From Pseudoalteromonas piscicida (lineage in GTDB: Bacteria; Pseudomonadota; Gammaproteobacteria; Enterobacterales; Alteromonadaceae), in contig NZ_CP011925.1 of NCBI RefSeq assembly GCF_000238315.3, forward strand, positions 434,001 to 498,000: DNA of 64,000 nucleotides, written 5' to 3'. The position numbers were made by a program, and so were the translations under genes. How positions within the stretch are numbered: the first letter of the stretch is position 1; every line of letters starts with the position of its first letter. This document shows positions 8,476 through 16,997 of the stretch, one piece after another. The notes under the pieces are model-generated. The model was not told the origin of the DNA, did not search any database, and worked only from the letters and a program-made list of their open reading frames with translations.

Positions 8476-9050
8476 TTTGTTGTTCCTTGCATGTTGTTTT
8501 GTTTAATTGTGTTTACCAATCTCAAGGTTATGAACTTATCTAGCTGCTGTAGACGCGTTATTCACCAAAGTTCAACGCTTGATTGCGTTTGTTTTGAGAT
8601 AATGAACAACGCCAGCTAAATAAAAATTGCACATAATTTCGACTGGTTACACTAGGATAGAAGTAAAGCTTAAAAAATAAACAAAAAATATAAAAAAAAT
8701 TTACAATGTGTTTTTTAATGCATAGATTAGCTGACCAAATAAGCGAGAGATTTATGCTTGTTCTTTATATATTGTAAATAAATACAATTAGTTAATTTTG
8801 ATTTTAGGGAGGGGTAACGCGACAGGGTAAGAGGAATAAATAGGCTAGAAAAATTCCAAATAAGTATAGGGTATGTGATTTTTTGTTAATTTATCTTTAC
8901 ATTTAAGCTTGGTTTTTGACTTTTGAATTGTTAACAAGGACAATGCCAATCAAGGTGAAAACCATGCTTATTATTAAACTTGGTTGATACAGCTTTAACT
9001 TCTCTTTGATCCTCATTTTCCATGCCGCTTTGTTGAATATCGCGGTTATA
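8476..9050. other. Non-coding upstream region of the S8 protease
   Basis: This 575-bp stretch is AT-rich with several A and T runs near 8660-8710 and has no supportable gene. It must hold the protease promoter on the minus strand, but I could not pick a convincing -35/-10 pair by eye. Confidence 0.5.
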
Positions 9051-9248
9051 TAACCTGAGGTTTGGATAAGGAATGTTCCAACTCATTGTTTCTAAAGAAT
9101 AACTTAGTTTTTTCCTTGTCTAGCCAGAGAGTTTTAGGGAAAACAAGGCGAATTTACGCACCAATAGCTGGCTATTGGAAGTGAATTCAACGCAGTTAGC
9201 GCTAAAACTGGCTGCTAGAAAGGCATTAATTATCCGCAGCTCAGGTTA
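9051..9248. repeat. 198-bp MITE-like element with TATA flanks
   Basis: The ends are an imperfect terminal inverted repeat: TAACCTGAGGTTTGGATAA on the left, and TAACCTGAGCTGCGGATAA as the complement of the right end, matching at 15 of 19 positions. Both sides are flanked by TATA (9047-9050 and 9249-9252), consistent with a target duplication. Inside, GAATT/AATTC enclose a perfect CCAATAGC/GCTATTGG hairpin at 9161-9178, the same nested-hairpin plan as the 265-bp repeats. The right end supplies the TAA stop of the DUF2063 gene. Confidence 0.65.
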
Positions 9249-10031
9249 TATAGCAACTTTAAAGCCACTAAACCATCCCAAATTAAGCCCTTTTTGCAGT
9301 AACTGCATCACCATTGCTGTGCCTTGTGCTAAATCATCACTTTGCTCAGCTGCGTATTCACAGACAAAACTAAACGGCAGCGCGTTCTTCATGCTTTGTA
9401 GACAAGCAAATTCGGCTGCCGTTAACGAGTGATACCCAGTGCGCATATCGCGCTCTCTGGCGAGTATCCAGTAGTTTGGTTTTGTCGACACTTCAGGGAC
9501 CGGTGTACTGTTCTTTAACGCTTGCCAGCTGTCGACCGCATTATGTGTAAATCCCAATAAGTGAACGCTGGGGTGAAAAGTAAACTGCAAGTTTGGAAAG
9601 TGTGCTGCTGCAATTTTTTGTAGGTGCACAAGTCCTAATTGAGGCGCATCTTCTGCGTCAAATGCACTGAGTAATGTACGTTCAAATTGTGCGATTTCAG
9701 TGAGAATAGGGTAGAGCTTAAATGGCTCAAATTGACTTAAATATTCAGGAAGCGCGTCGCCAAACTGGCGCAATGAGGTCGAACGCGAAGGAAAGTGCTC
9801 TAGATAGCCCGAGAACATCTCATCAAACAGGGCATCACCCAAATAAAAGCCAAGAATTTCATGATCTTGTTCTAACACTTTTTTTAATCTGATGTGGTAA
9901 GCGTTAGTGTATATTTGCGCACGTTGTGCGACATTTAGGCCGCTTTGATATTCAATTTCAGCTATTAATTGGTTGTCATCGCCTTTTAGCATTGCAATAA
10001 AGGCGTGTTGCAGCGCGGCGAGATCAGCCAT
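9246..10031 (-). CDS. DUF2063 MNIO partner protein (BufC/HvfC/MbnC-like)
   Basis: This 261-residue protein has a DUF2063 (putative DNA-binding) N-terminal domain, seen as LQHAFIAMLKGDD and YTNAYHIRLKKVLEQDHE (about residues 7-80), and a less conserved C-terminal half. In MNIO systems the equivalent protein (MbnC, TglI, HvfC or BufC) binds the modifying enzyme and presents the precursor leader. The start overlaps the end of the MNIO gene by 8 bases, so the two are translationally coupled. The stop codon TAA is the first three bases of an inserted MITE-like element, so the original C-terminus may have been slightly different. Confidence 0.85.
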   Translation of the reverse strand: MADLAALQHAFIAMLKGDDNQLIAEIEYQSGLNVAQRAQIYTNAYHIRLKKVLEQDHEILGFYLGDALFDEMFSGYLEHFPSRSTSLRQFGDALPEYLSQFEPFKLYPILTEIAQFERTLLSAFDAEDAPQLGLVHLQKIAAAHFPNLQFTFHPSVHLLGFTHNAVDSWQALKNSTPVPEVSTKPNYWILARERDMRTGYHSLTAAEFACLQSMKNALPFSFVCEYAAEQSDDLAQGTAMVMQLLQKGLNLGWFSGFKVAI

Positions 10032-10854
10032 ATGTTCTCCAACTGCTAGGGGCTATTCCTTTGGCTAAGTTCAGCTCTTGTAATAATCCCGCGAGTTCAG
10101 GAAAGTTATCATCACGTTCAATCATGGTGTTAATAGGGGATCTGTTTTGAGTGTATTGGCGATACAAACTCCACACCTCTTCGCAAATAGGTTGGTCATG
10201 CGTATCAACAATATGTGTCCCAAAATCGCTATGGCCAGCCAAGTGAATTTGTGCGACCGCTTGTGTTGGTATGGCGTTTAGGTAAGTCATTGGGTCGAAT
10301 TGATGATTGCGTGAGCTTACATATACATTGTTGATGTCGAGCAATAACTGGCATCCGGTACGCTGGTGTAATTCGCTCAAAAACGCCCACTCTGTCAGTT
10401 CAGATTGTTTGTAGTTTAAATAACTTGAGACATTTTCAAAGATCATTGGACGCTCAAGGTAATCTTGTACTTGATTGATTCTTGCGGTGAGATGTATCAG
10501 CGCTTCTTCAGTGTAGGGAAGTGGCAATAAATCATGGCTATTAAACTCGCCTAAGCTGCTAAAGCAGAGGTGATCTGACACCCATTCGGGTTCAACCCGT
10601 GCGATGGTGCGTTTAAGTTGCGCAAGGTAATTCATATCTAGGGGCGAAGTACTGCCTATCGACATCGATACTCCGTGCATCACAATGGGGTAGTGTTCTT
10701 TAATCTGCGAGAGGTAATACCAAGGCTTGCCGCCGTCGACAAAGTAATTTTCAGAGATAATCTCAAACCAATCTACTTGGGGTCGGGTGTCGATAATAGC
10801 GTCAAAATAACACGTGCGTAGGCCAAGACCAAAGCCCAGAAAGGGTACTGACAT
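10024..10854 (-). CDS. MNIO-family (DUF692) peptide-modifying iron oxygenase
   Basis: This 276-residue TIM-barrel enzyme of the DUF692/MNIO family (MbnB, TglH, BufB, HvfB) uses a multinuclear iron centre and O2 to convert cysteines of a precursor peptide. Candidate ligands are H60 in VMHGVSMSIGS, H107, E140 in FENVSSY, D173 and N176 in LLDINNVYVS, H204 and H208 in QIHLAGHSD, D217/H219 and E246. All fall in the expected order for the family. It sits between the cysteine-rich precursor (85 bases upstream) and the DUF2063 partner (8-base overlap), a standard MNIO operon. The modification made here cannot be read from sequence; oxazolone/thioamide formation is known for EGKCG precursors, but this precursor lacks that motif. 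Confidence 0.9.
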   Translation of the reverse strand: MSVPFLGFGLGLRTCYFDAIIDTRPQVDWFEIISENYFVDGGKPWYYLSQIKEHYPIVMHGVSMSIGSTSPLDMNYLAQLKRTIARVEPEWVSDHLCFSSLGEFNSHDLLPLPYTEEALIHLTARINQVQDYLERPMIFENVSSYLNYKQSELTEWAFLSELHQRTGCQLLLDINNVYVSSRNHQFDPMTYLNAIPTQAVAQIHLAGHSDFGTHIVDTHDQPICEEVWSLYRQYTQNRSPINTMIERDDNFPELAGLLQELNLAKGIAPSSWRTYG

Positions 10855-10939
10855 AATTGCGCTCTTTTAATGCATTGTGCGTGTTTATCTATTGCAATAA
10901 TAATCTTGATAGATAAACACGCGCCGAGGTTAAAGCTTA

Positions 10940-11389
10940 TTAGCTTTTCGCTTTGCCACCAATATCAGCACAGGCCTTTGCTGGCATGCTGACAAATCCA
11001 GTCCCTTTGCAAGAAGCGTGTCCCGCACAAGCATTACTTGCGGTTTTACAATCGTTATGGCCTCCGCAAACGTTGACATCGTGGCAGTGCACAAGGTCGG
11101 CCTTTGCGACACTACCAACCCATGCGTCTTTTTGATTGCCACCGACATCACTGCACGCTTTACTCGGCATGGCAACAAAGCCAGTGCCTTTGCAAGAAGC
11201 TTGTCCTGAGCAGGCATTACTCGCGGTTTTACAATCGTTATGCCCGCCGCAAGTATTGACGTCATAACAATGCACTAAATCTGTTTCAGCTGTCGCAGCT
11301 TGTGCGTTTGTGGAATTGTTTTCTGTGCTATTACAACCCACTAAACCCGCTACCATTATCGCCATTGCAGCGCCCGTTAATGCTTTCAT
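10940..11389 (-). CDS. Cysteine-rich MNIO precursor with two tandem six-Cys repeats and a lipobox
   Basis: This 149-residue protein starts with a signal sequence ending in a lipobox, LVGC, with C19 as the predicted lipidated cysteine. After a Ser/Thr/Asn-rich linker come two near-identical units 61 residues apart. Cysteines are at 41, 47, 53, 60, 66 and 79, and at 102, 108, 114, 121, 127 and 140: an identical C-x5-C-x5-C-x6-C-x5-C-x12-C spacing. Each unit holds [14 protein letters not shown] and CKGTGFV. Being first gene in the MNIO operon it is the likely substrate, probably a copper-binding RiPP, by analogy with bufferins. Lipidation and duplication are inferred from sequence. Confidence 0.8.
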   Translation of the reverse strand: MKALTGAAMAIMVAGLVGCNSTENNSTNAQAATAETDLVHCYDVNTCGGHNDCKTASNACSGQASCKGTGFVAMPSKACSDVGGNQKDAWVGSVAKADLVHCHDVNVCGGHNDCKTASNACAGHASCKGTGFVSMPAKACADIGGKAKS

Positions 11390-11435
11390 TTTTTTAATCC
11401 TCTTTGTTATCTATTAACGTGCTTAGCTTCGGCCA

Positions 11436-11700
11436 AGGGGCTGCTTATCTTTCAAGTTTGTTTTTGCAGCAGTTTGATTGCCATTTATACAAGGCAGAGC
11501 CAGCGTAGCATAGTTGTTCTATGTAAGTCTGGCGATAACACAGTAGAAATGGCAATCAAGCGCTGCCCTTCGGGTTCACCTGAGTGTGCTTCGTTCTTTG
11601 TTGCTCAACTTTAGCTTAGCCCACTATGCGGCAAGTCGAGCGCCGCGATCAAAACTCACTCAGAAGAACAAAAATAAAACAGCAAAGGTAAGCAGCCCCT
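11436..11700. repeat. 265-bp MITE-like structured repeat, copy 2
   Basis: It has the same length as the copy at 1084-1348 and is clearly homologous throughout. Its terminal repeats read AGGGGCTGCTTATCTTT and, as the complement of the right end, AGGGGCTGCTTACCTTT. They differ from copy 1 but match each other except one wobble position. Internal stems also changed on both arms: GATTGCCATTT/AAATGGCAATC, GCCA/TGGC and GCGGC/GCCGC. It lies just upstream of the MNIO precursor gene. Confidence 0.85.
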
Positions 11701-11785
11701 GGGATTATCGAAACGTAGTCACGTTATAAAAGACCTAGTAACCGCAAGATCCATTTCAGTGTAGAAGAAAAAATGGGGGATAAAG

Positions 11786-12778
11786 TTAAATCTTACGAAA
11801 ATAGGAAGGCGTTAATCCCGTCCAGCGCTTAAATGCACGGCGAAAATTAGTGATGTCGCTAAATTCTAAAGCGGTTGCAATTTGTTCATTGGAATAGCCT
11901 TGCTCGGTCACGTAAAACAAGGCTTGTTGACGATGCAGTCTGTCTTTTTCGTTAATAAAAGTAGTCTGATGTAGCTTGAGTTTACGTTTGAAAGTTGCAG
12001 CGCTCATGCCCATCATTTCGGCGATTTGCTCACTATGATATTTAGGATATTTTAATTGTAAGCGATGCAGTTGGGCGAGAAATCCACGCTGTGGTGAGGG
12101 CAAGGCCTTTAGCTGCCGAGCCACTAAATAAGGAAAAGTGCCAATTTGTTGCTGCGCTAAAACTTGGTTACTCATTACAACCGCAAAATCACTGTGATCA
12201 AAGCTGTAAGCTAGGTGTATATGGCTCAGGTATTGCGCGACTTGTTTTGGCTTTGTATACGGAAACTGCAATGTCAATGCGGTTTCTGGGCTGCGCCACT
12301 TAAGGTAGCCACAACAAAGGCTTGCCATTGCTTCGCATAAAAATCGAGTGACCGCAGGCTTACCTTCTGCAATGGCGGGTGAAAACAGTAAATGGCAGCT
12401 TGTTTCCGTCTGGAATTTTCTAACGTGGTAAAAAGGTAATATATCCAACCCTTTAAGCAGAAGTACTTTGAGTAATTGCTGTATGTTGTGGCAATTAAAT
12501 AGCAGCTCGGCATGGTGACTGATTAGCGTATTAAGTAGGTATTGGCCGTAAATAAAACTGACTTCCTGACAGCTCGCTTGACTGACAAGGTTGCTTACTA
12601 TTGTTTCAAACTGCTCATAACTAATGCAGGTTGGATTAGCGTGCAGATCGGTATAAAACAACTTACTGCCTTTCAAAATGACGTCTGCATGTACACCGCG
12701 CTGGGAAGCCAACTCCACCAAGGGGAGTGCAAAGTAGCGACTCGCAAGTTGTTTTGTTTGGCACTCAAAATAGGACAT
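11786..12778 (-). CDS. AraC-family transcriptional regulator (Arabinose_bd N-domain type)
   Basis: This 330-residue protein has an N-terminal ligand-binding-like domain (about residues 20-205) and an AraC helix-turn-helix pair at the C-terminus (about 235-330). The first unit contains HSEQIAEMMGMSAATFKRKL and the second EQIATALEFSDITNFRRAF, ending in the usual RRAFKRWTGLTPSYFR. The architecture is that of OruR/ArgR-type AraC regulators. Its ATG overlaps the stop of the upstream degenerate GGDEF gene by one base (TAATG), so the two are co-translated. This makes a c-di-GMP-linked regulatory pair plausible, though unproven. Confidence 0.85.
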   Translation of the reverse strand: MSYFECQTKQLASRYFALPLVELASQRGVHADVILKGSKLFYTDLHANPTCISYEQFETIVSNLVSQASCQEVSFIYGQYLLNTLISHHAELLFNCHNIQQLLKVLLLKGLDILPFYHVRKFQTETSCHLLFSPAIAEGKPAVTRFLCEAMASLCCGYLKWRSPETALTLQFPYTKPKQVAQYLSHIHLAYSFDHSDFAVVMSNQVLAQQQIGTFPYLVARQLKALPSPQRGFLAQLHRLQLKYPKYHSEQIAEMMGMSAATFKRKLKLHQTTFINEKDRLHRQQALFYVTEQGYSNEQIATALEFSDITNFRRAFKRWTGLTPSYFRKI

Positions 12779-13686
12779 TAAGCCGCAGCTACCTTGGCCT
12801 GTTTCAGCTCGCTCACAAGCGCTGCTATCAGAGGTTCAAATTCACAGTGTTTATCATTAACTTCGATACAGCTCCATCTCACTGCACTATATTGCGGCTG
12901 GTTTTCACCATCATCATAGTTGGCATGGCGGGCGATAAATTCGGCCGCACGGTTAGCAAAAGCTTGGGCTTGAATATGGTTGGTTTGCGGGTGAACGACC
13001 ACAAATTTATCCGCTGCAAAACGGCATAGCAGATCACTCTCACGCATGCTCAAAGAGAGCATATCGGCAATATCGCGCAGTAACTGATTACTTTTTTGCA
13101 TACCATGCTGGCGAGAATAAGCGGCAAAATCACATATATCGAATAGCGTTAAGCAAAATGGGCTATTGCCATTGGCAAGGCGGGATTGTTCGTGGCGAAC
13201 TTGATTTTGCATATACTCTACGCTGTAAAGGCCGGTGACAAAATCGGTCATGCTGTGGTCACGATAAAAACGCTCTTTTTTCATTAAGGTTTGATTGAAT
13301 ATGCTTTGTTCTTTATACCAGTAATAGGCTGAAATACTCATCAGCACCATGCCAAAGCAAGCAGGGATCGCTTCAAAACTGGTTAAATAATGGGGCGTGA
13401 ACACCACCATCTCATCTAAAAAATCCCACAGCATAGAAACATACATGGCACTCAACCCTGCAAACAGTAGGTTAGTGACGAGCCCTTTTGGTCGAGTGAG
13501 CAAGGTCACCGCTATCCAAATCAGTGTCATCAGCGTGAGGCCACCTTCACCAAGGCTATCGAGCCAATTGACGTCCGACAGTGGTCGCAATACAGAGGTA
13601 TAGGCCGTGATAGTAATGGCAACCAGTGTGAGTAGTACTAGTAGCAACCACCGTGATTGATGAAGTAAAAAAGGCTGAAGTTTCAT
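12778..13686 (-). CDS. Membrane-bound degenerate GGDEF protein with RxxD I-site
   Basis: This 302-residue protein has about five membrane helices in residues 11-125, then a GGDEF domain (about 145-290). The active-site motif is AADKF (224-228) instead of GG[DE]EF, so cyclase activity is not expected. However R215-x-x-D218 lies exactly five residues before it, the position of the c-di-GMP-binding inhibitory site. Known proteins with this combination act as c-di-GMP receptors. The gene is coupled to the AraC gene downstream by a one-base overlap, so membrane sensing of c-di-GMP feeding a transcription factor is a reasonable inference. Confidence 0.8.
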   Translation of the reverse strand: MKLQPFLLHQSRWLLLVLLTLVAITITAYTSVLRPLSDVNWLDSLGEGGLTLMTLIWIAVTLLTRPKGLVTNLLFAGLSAMYVSMLWDFLDEMVVFTPHYLTSFEAIPACFGMVLMSISAYYWYKEQSIFNQTLMKKERFYRDHSMTDFVTGLYSVEYMQNQVRHEQSRLANGNSPFCLTLFDICDFAAYSRQHGMQKSNQLLRDIADMLSLSMRESDLLCRFAADKFVVVHPQTNHIQAQAFANRAAEFIARHANYDDGENQPQYSAVRWSCIEVNDKHCEFEPLIAALVSELKQAKVAAA

Positions 13687-14035
13687 ATTTGTTGTCTAGT
13701 CAAAATGTAGAGCGATATAGTAAAAATTTGCGCTTGGTGCTGATAGGGTCAATTTAGCTCAGTAAAGGTGATGTTTTTATGACAAAAACTGCAACACATT
13801 TGCATAACAGCAGCTAGCAAACCGATTGTTATTCAGAGTTCAGGTTAAATATCGTTGCCAAAGTCCTAAAGGCAGGGGGTCATATCGGCTCAAATTCACG
13901 AGTTCGGCCGGCATAAACGCCCTGTTATAGGCTGCAGCGCACTCAAGTGAAATAAAAGCGTCACGTTTTCGCACTAGGGTAGCCGCGACGTTTTAGCGGG
14001 GCGCTAAAATTCTACTTAACCTGTGCGAGCAAATA
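13687..14035. other. Divergent intergenic region
   Basis: These 349 bases separate the leftward GGDEF/AraC pair from the rightward TonB receptor and must hold both promoters. I see no gene, and no repeat or operator that I would call. Confidence 0.4.
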
Positions 14036-16825
14036 ATGAAAAAAAATCTACCGACAAGCTTTACGCTTTCTGCCGTTGCGATGATCTGCGCTGGACTGAC
14101 GTTAAGCTCAGCTGCAAATGCTAACACCCTAACAGGGCAAGTTAGTTCCGCATCGCAAAAGAGCCACTTTCAAGGAGCAAAAGTGGTGATCAAAGAATTA
14201 GACAGAACCCTTATCTCTGAGCGAGATGGCCGCTTTACGGCAACCAATCTCCCGGCGGGTAATTATACGCTTGAGATAAGTTATCTTGGCGCTGAAACAG
14301 TGACAAAAAGCATTACAATTACTGATAATCAAGTCACCGATGTTCAAATACAGCTTGGTTCTCAATCGGGCCAAATGGACGATATTATTGTTGTAGGGCA
14401 AAGAGCCGGACAAGCAGGTGCACTAAACCGACAAAAAAATGCCCTGTCACTTAAGTCGATCGTCAGCGCGGATTCCATCGGCCAGTTGCCGGATCAAAAC
14501 GCAGCAGAAGCACTGCAACGTCTGCCTGGACTTTCTATTCAACGAGATCAAGGTGAAGGCCGTTTTGTGGCAATTCGTGGGATCGACCCAAACCTCAACA
14601 ACGTGACCATCAATGGTGCCAACGTGCCTTCTCCTGAAGCGGGCGTGCGCTCGGTGGCGATGGATGTCATCCCAAGTGAATTGGTGCAAAGCCTAGAGGT
14701 GAGCAAAACGGTCACACCGGATATGGACGCATCAGCTGTGGGCGGTAGCATCGAAGTAAAAAGCCTCAGTGCTTTTGACCGAGAAGGGCAGAGCTACAGT
14801 GTAACTCTACAAGCGTCACACAATGAACAGGTGAGCGAGACCAGCCCAAAAGCGTCGTTTAGTTTCACCGATATTTATACCGCAGGCAAAGAGATGGAAG
14901 TTGGGGTTGCAACGGCGGTATCTTGGTTTGAGCGTGAGTTTGGTTCTCATAATATGGAAACCGACGGCGGCTGGATGGAACTAGAAATGGACGATGTGAA
15001 CTCAGGAGAAGAAGCGAGCTTCTTTGGTGCTGAGGAAATGGAGCAGCGCCACTATCGTATTACGCGAGAGCGTTTAGGAGCGGCACTGAATCTTGATGTG
15101 CATCACAAAGGGTTTAACAAATACTACTTACGCACGCTCTACAGCAAGTTTTCTGACGATGAATTTCGTCAACGCAATGAGTACAAGTTTGACAAAGGCG
15201 ATGTATTTGCCGATGAGCTAAGCCAAAATGCGGCCTATTTCTCAGGTGCAGAAATGGATAGAGATACCAAAGACAGATATGAAGAGCAAAGCATTTTATC
15301 TGTGGTTTTAGGCGGCGAAAACTTAGTGCAGGATTGGTTTATTGAATACAGTATTGGCTACTCGAAATCAGATGAAAGCGAGCCAAATCGCTTGGATACC
15401 TCATTTGCTGGAGAAGATTTTGCGTTAGGGTATGTACTGGATGGTAAGACACCTACGCTTGCAGCGGATGAAGCTTCCCAGCAGCTTAGCAATTTTGAAA
15501 TCGATGAAATTGTCTGGGAGAACAACCTAAGTGAAGATGAAAATACCAGCTTAAGACTGGACTTAACTAAAGACTTCACTTTACTTGGTCACAATGCGCA
15601 AATTAAATTTGGTGGTAAATATGCTGACCGTGAAAAGTTTAACCGCGTTGACGCCAAACTATATGACGGCGGCTTTGATGACCTAACGGCGAAAGACTTT
15701 GCCGCCAATGAGCCTGAGTATGAGCTTGGGGCCTTTGGTCCGGGTTTAAGTCGCGGCCAGATCCGCGACTACTTCTACAGTAATCGCAGTGCCCTTGAGC
15801 TAAACCAGCTTGAAACTGACATTGAAACACAAGGTCGTTCATACACCAGTGAAGAAACCGTCACCGCGCTCTACGCCATGCTGACGGTCGACATTGATAA
15901 ACTCAATGTTATTGCAGGCTTTAGATACGAAGACACAGATTATGCAACGAGTGGTAATCGCGTTGAACTCATTAATGATGAAGTGAATGACGTTGAGCGC
16001 GTCGAGATCAACCAATGGCAAGTTGAAGATAGCTACGATCATTTATTACCAAATTTAACATTACGCTATGAAATCAGCGATAAGCTGATCACCCGTTTTG
16101 CCTATACACAAACTCTTGCGCGTCCAAGCTTTGAAGATGCAGCAGCATTTCAAATTATAGAAACAGAGACCACAGAAGATGATGGCGAAATTGAAATTGA
16201 GCGTAAAGCCGAAGTCGGAAACCCAGACTTAGACCCATACAAGTCAACAAACTATGACTTTTCCGTAGAATATTACCCCGGCGCGATAGGCGTGTTATCT
16301 GCAGGCGTTTTTCACAAAAACATCGATAATTTTATTGCCAAAGCTGAGGTGCAAGATAACGGTCAGTGGCAAGGCTATAAAGAAGTTATTCAAAGCGTTA
16401 ATGGCGGCGCCGCTGAACTGACAGGGGTGGAGCTTGCGTACACGAAGAACTTTCAAAACGGTTTGATGCTCTCAGCTAATGGTACATTTATTGACGCTGA
16501 TGACAATCTACCAAATCAATCCGACACCGTGGGCAACCTGATGTTTGGTTATGAAAATAGCCAAATAAGCGCAAGGTTAAGTGCGTCGTACAAGAGCAAA
16601 AGCTTTTTGTTTGAAGAGAACAAGCAGCGCGTTTTCCAAGACGACCATCTGCAACTCGATTTCAGCATGAAGTACTTTTATACCGAGCAAACTCAGCTTT
16701 ATTTCAACGCGATCAATTTAACCGACGAGCCGATGAGTATTTATCAAGGCGACACTCGTTACAACTACCAATACGAAACTTATGGTCGTTCATTTGAGCT
16801 TGGAGTAACGGTAACGTCCTTCTAA
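14036..16825 (+). CDS. TonB-dependent receptor with N-terminal CarboxypepD-like domain
   Basis: This 929-residue outer-membrane receptor has a signal peptide (about 1-29, ending ANA) and a CarboxypepD_reg-like beta-sandwich (about 32-115, LTGQVSSASQ...GNYTLEISYLG). It then has a plug (about 125-245, with LPDQNAAEALQRLPGLSIQR and FVAIRGIDPNLNN) and a C-terminal barrel ending in F. The plug sequence is of the TIGR01782-type group, used by marine bacteria for carbohydrate and other organic substrates rather than siderophores. A phosphatase gene and a CxxCH protein follow on the same strand, suggesting uptake of an organophosphate or a related nutrient. The substrate is a guess. Confidence 0.9.
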   Translation: MKKNLPTSFTLSAVAMICAGLTLSSAANANTLTGQVSSASQKSHFQGAKVVIKELDRTLISERDGRFTATNLPAGNYTLEISYLGAETVTKSITITDNQVTDVQIQLGSQSGQMDDIIVVGQRAGQAGALNRQKNALSLKSIVSADSIGQLPDQNAAEALQRLPGLSIQRDQGEGRFVAIRGIDPNLNNVTINGANVPSPEAGVRSVAMDVIPSELVQSLEVSKTVTPDMDASAVGGSIEVKSLSAFDREGQSYSVTLQASHNEQVSETSPKASFSFTDIYTAGKEMEVGVATAVSWFEREFGSHNMETDGGWMELEMDDVNSGEEASFFGAEEMEQRHYRITRERLGAALNLDVHHKGFNKYYLRTLYSKFSDDEFRQRNEYKFDKGDVFADELSQNAAYFSGAEMDRDTKDRYEEQSILSVVLGGENLVQDWFIEYSIGYSKSDESEPNRLDTSFAGEDFALGYVLDGKTPTLAADEASQQLSNFEIDEIVWENNLSEDENTSLRLDLTKDFTLLGHNAQIKFGGKYADREKFNRVDAKLYDGGFDDLTAKDFAANEPEYELGAFGPGLSRGQIRDYFYSNRSALELNQLETDIETQGRSYTSEETVTALYAMLTVDIDKLNVIAGFRYEDTDYATSGNRVELINDEVNDVERVEINQWQVEDSYDHLLPNLTLRYEISDKLITRFAYTQTLARPSFEDAAAFQIIETETTEDDGEIEIERKAEVGNPDLDPYKSTNYDFSVEYYPGAIGVLSAGVFHKNIDNFIAKAEVQDNGQWQGYKEVIQSVNGGAAELTGVELAYTKNFQNGLMLSANGTFIDADDNLPNQSDTVGNLMFGYENSQISARLSASYKSKSFLFEENKQRVFQDDHLQLDFSMKYFYTEQTQLYFNAINLTDEPMSIYQGDTRYNYQYETYGRSFELGVTVTSF

Positions 16826-16834
16826 GAGAGCAGT

Positions 16835-16953
16835 AAAGGTGGGTGTCCAAGTAAAAGCATTTCTTATATTTATTTAAAAGGTGTATTAAAAGGACACTCA
16901 TCATATCGAGCTAGAGTCTTAGGTATAGGATGTATTAAAAGGACACCCACCTT
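16835..16953. repeat. Inverted pair of GGTGGGTGTCC repeats downstream of TonB receptor
   Basis: AAGGTGGGTGTCC (16836-16848) is inverted at GGACACCCACCTT (16941-16953). Between them is a degenerate direct copy: ATTAAAAGGACACTCA (16885-16900) against ATTAAAAGGACACCCA (16934-16949). The same 12-mer palindrome occurs at 3407-3450. It lies between the receptor and phosphatase genes and could act as an attenuating hairpin or be a REP-like element. Confidence 0.65.
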
Positions 16954-16997
16954 ATTTATATGCAGGAGGATGCAGTGGTAACACTGTGTCGGTAACA

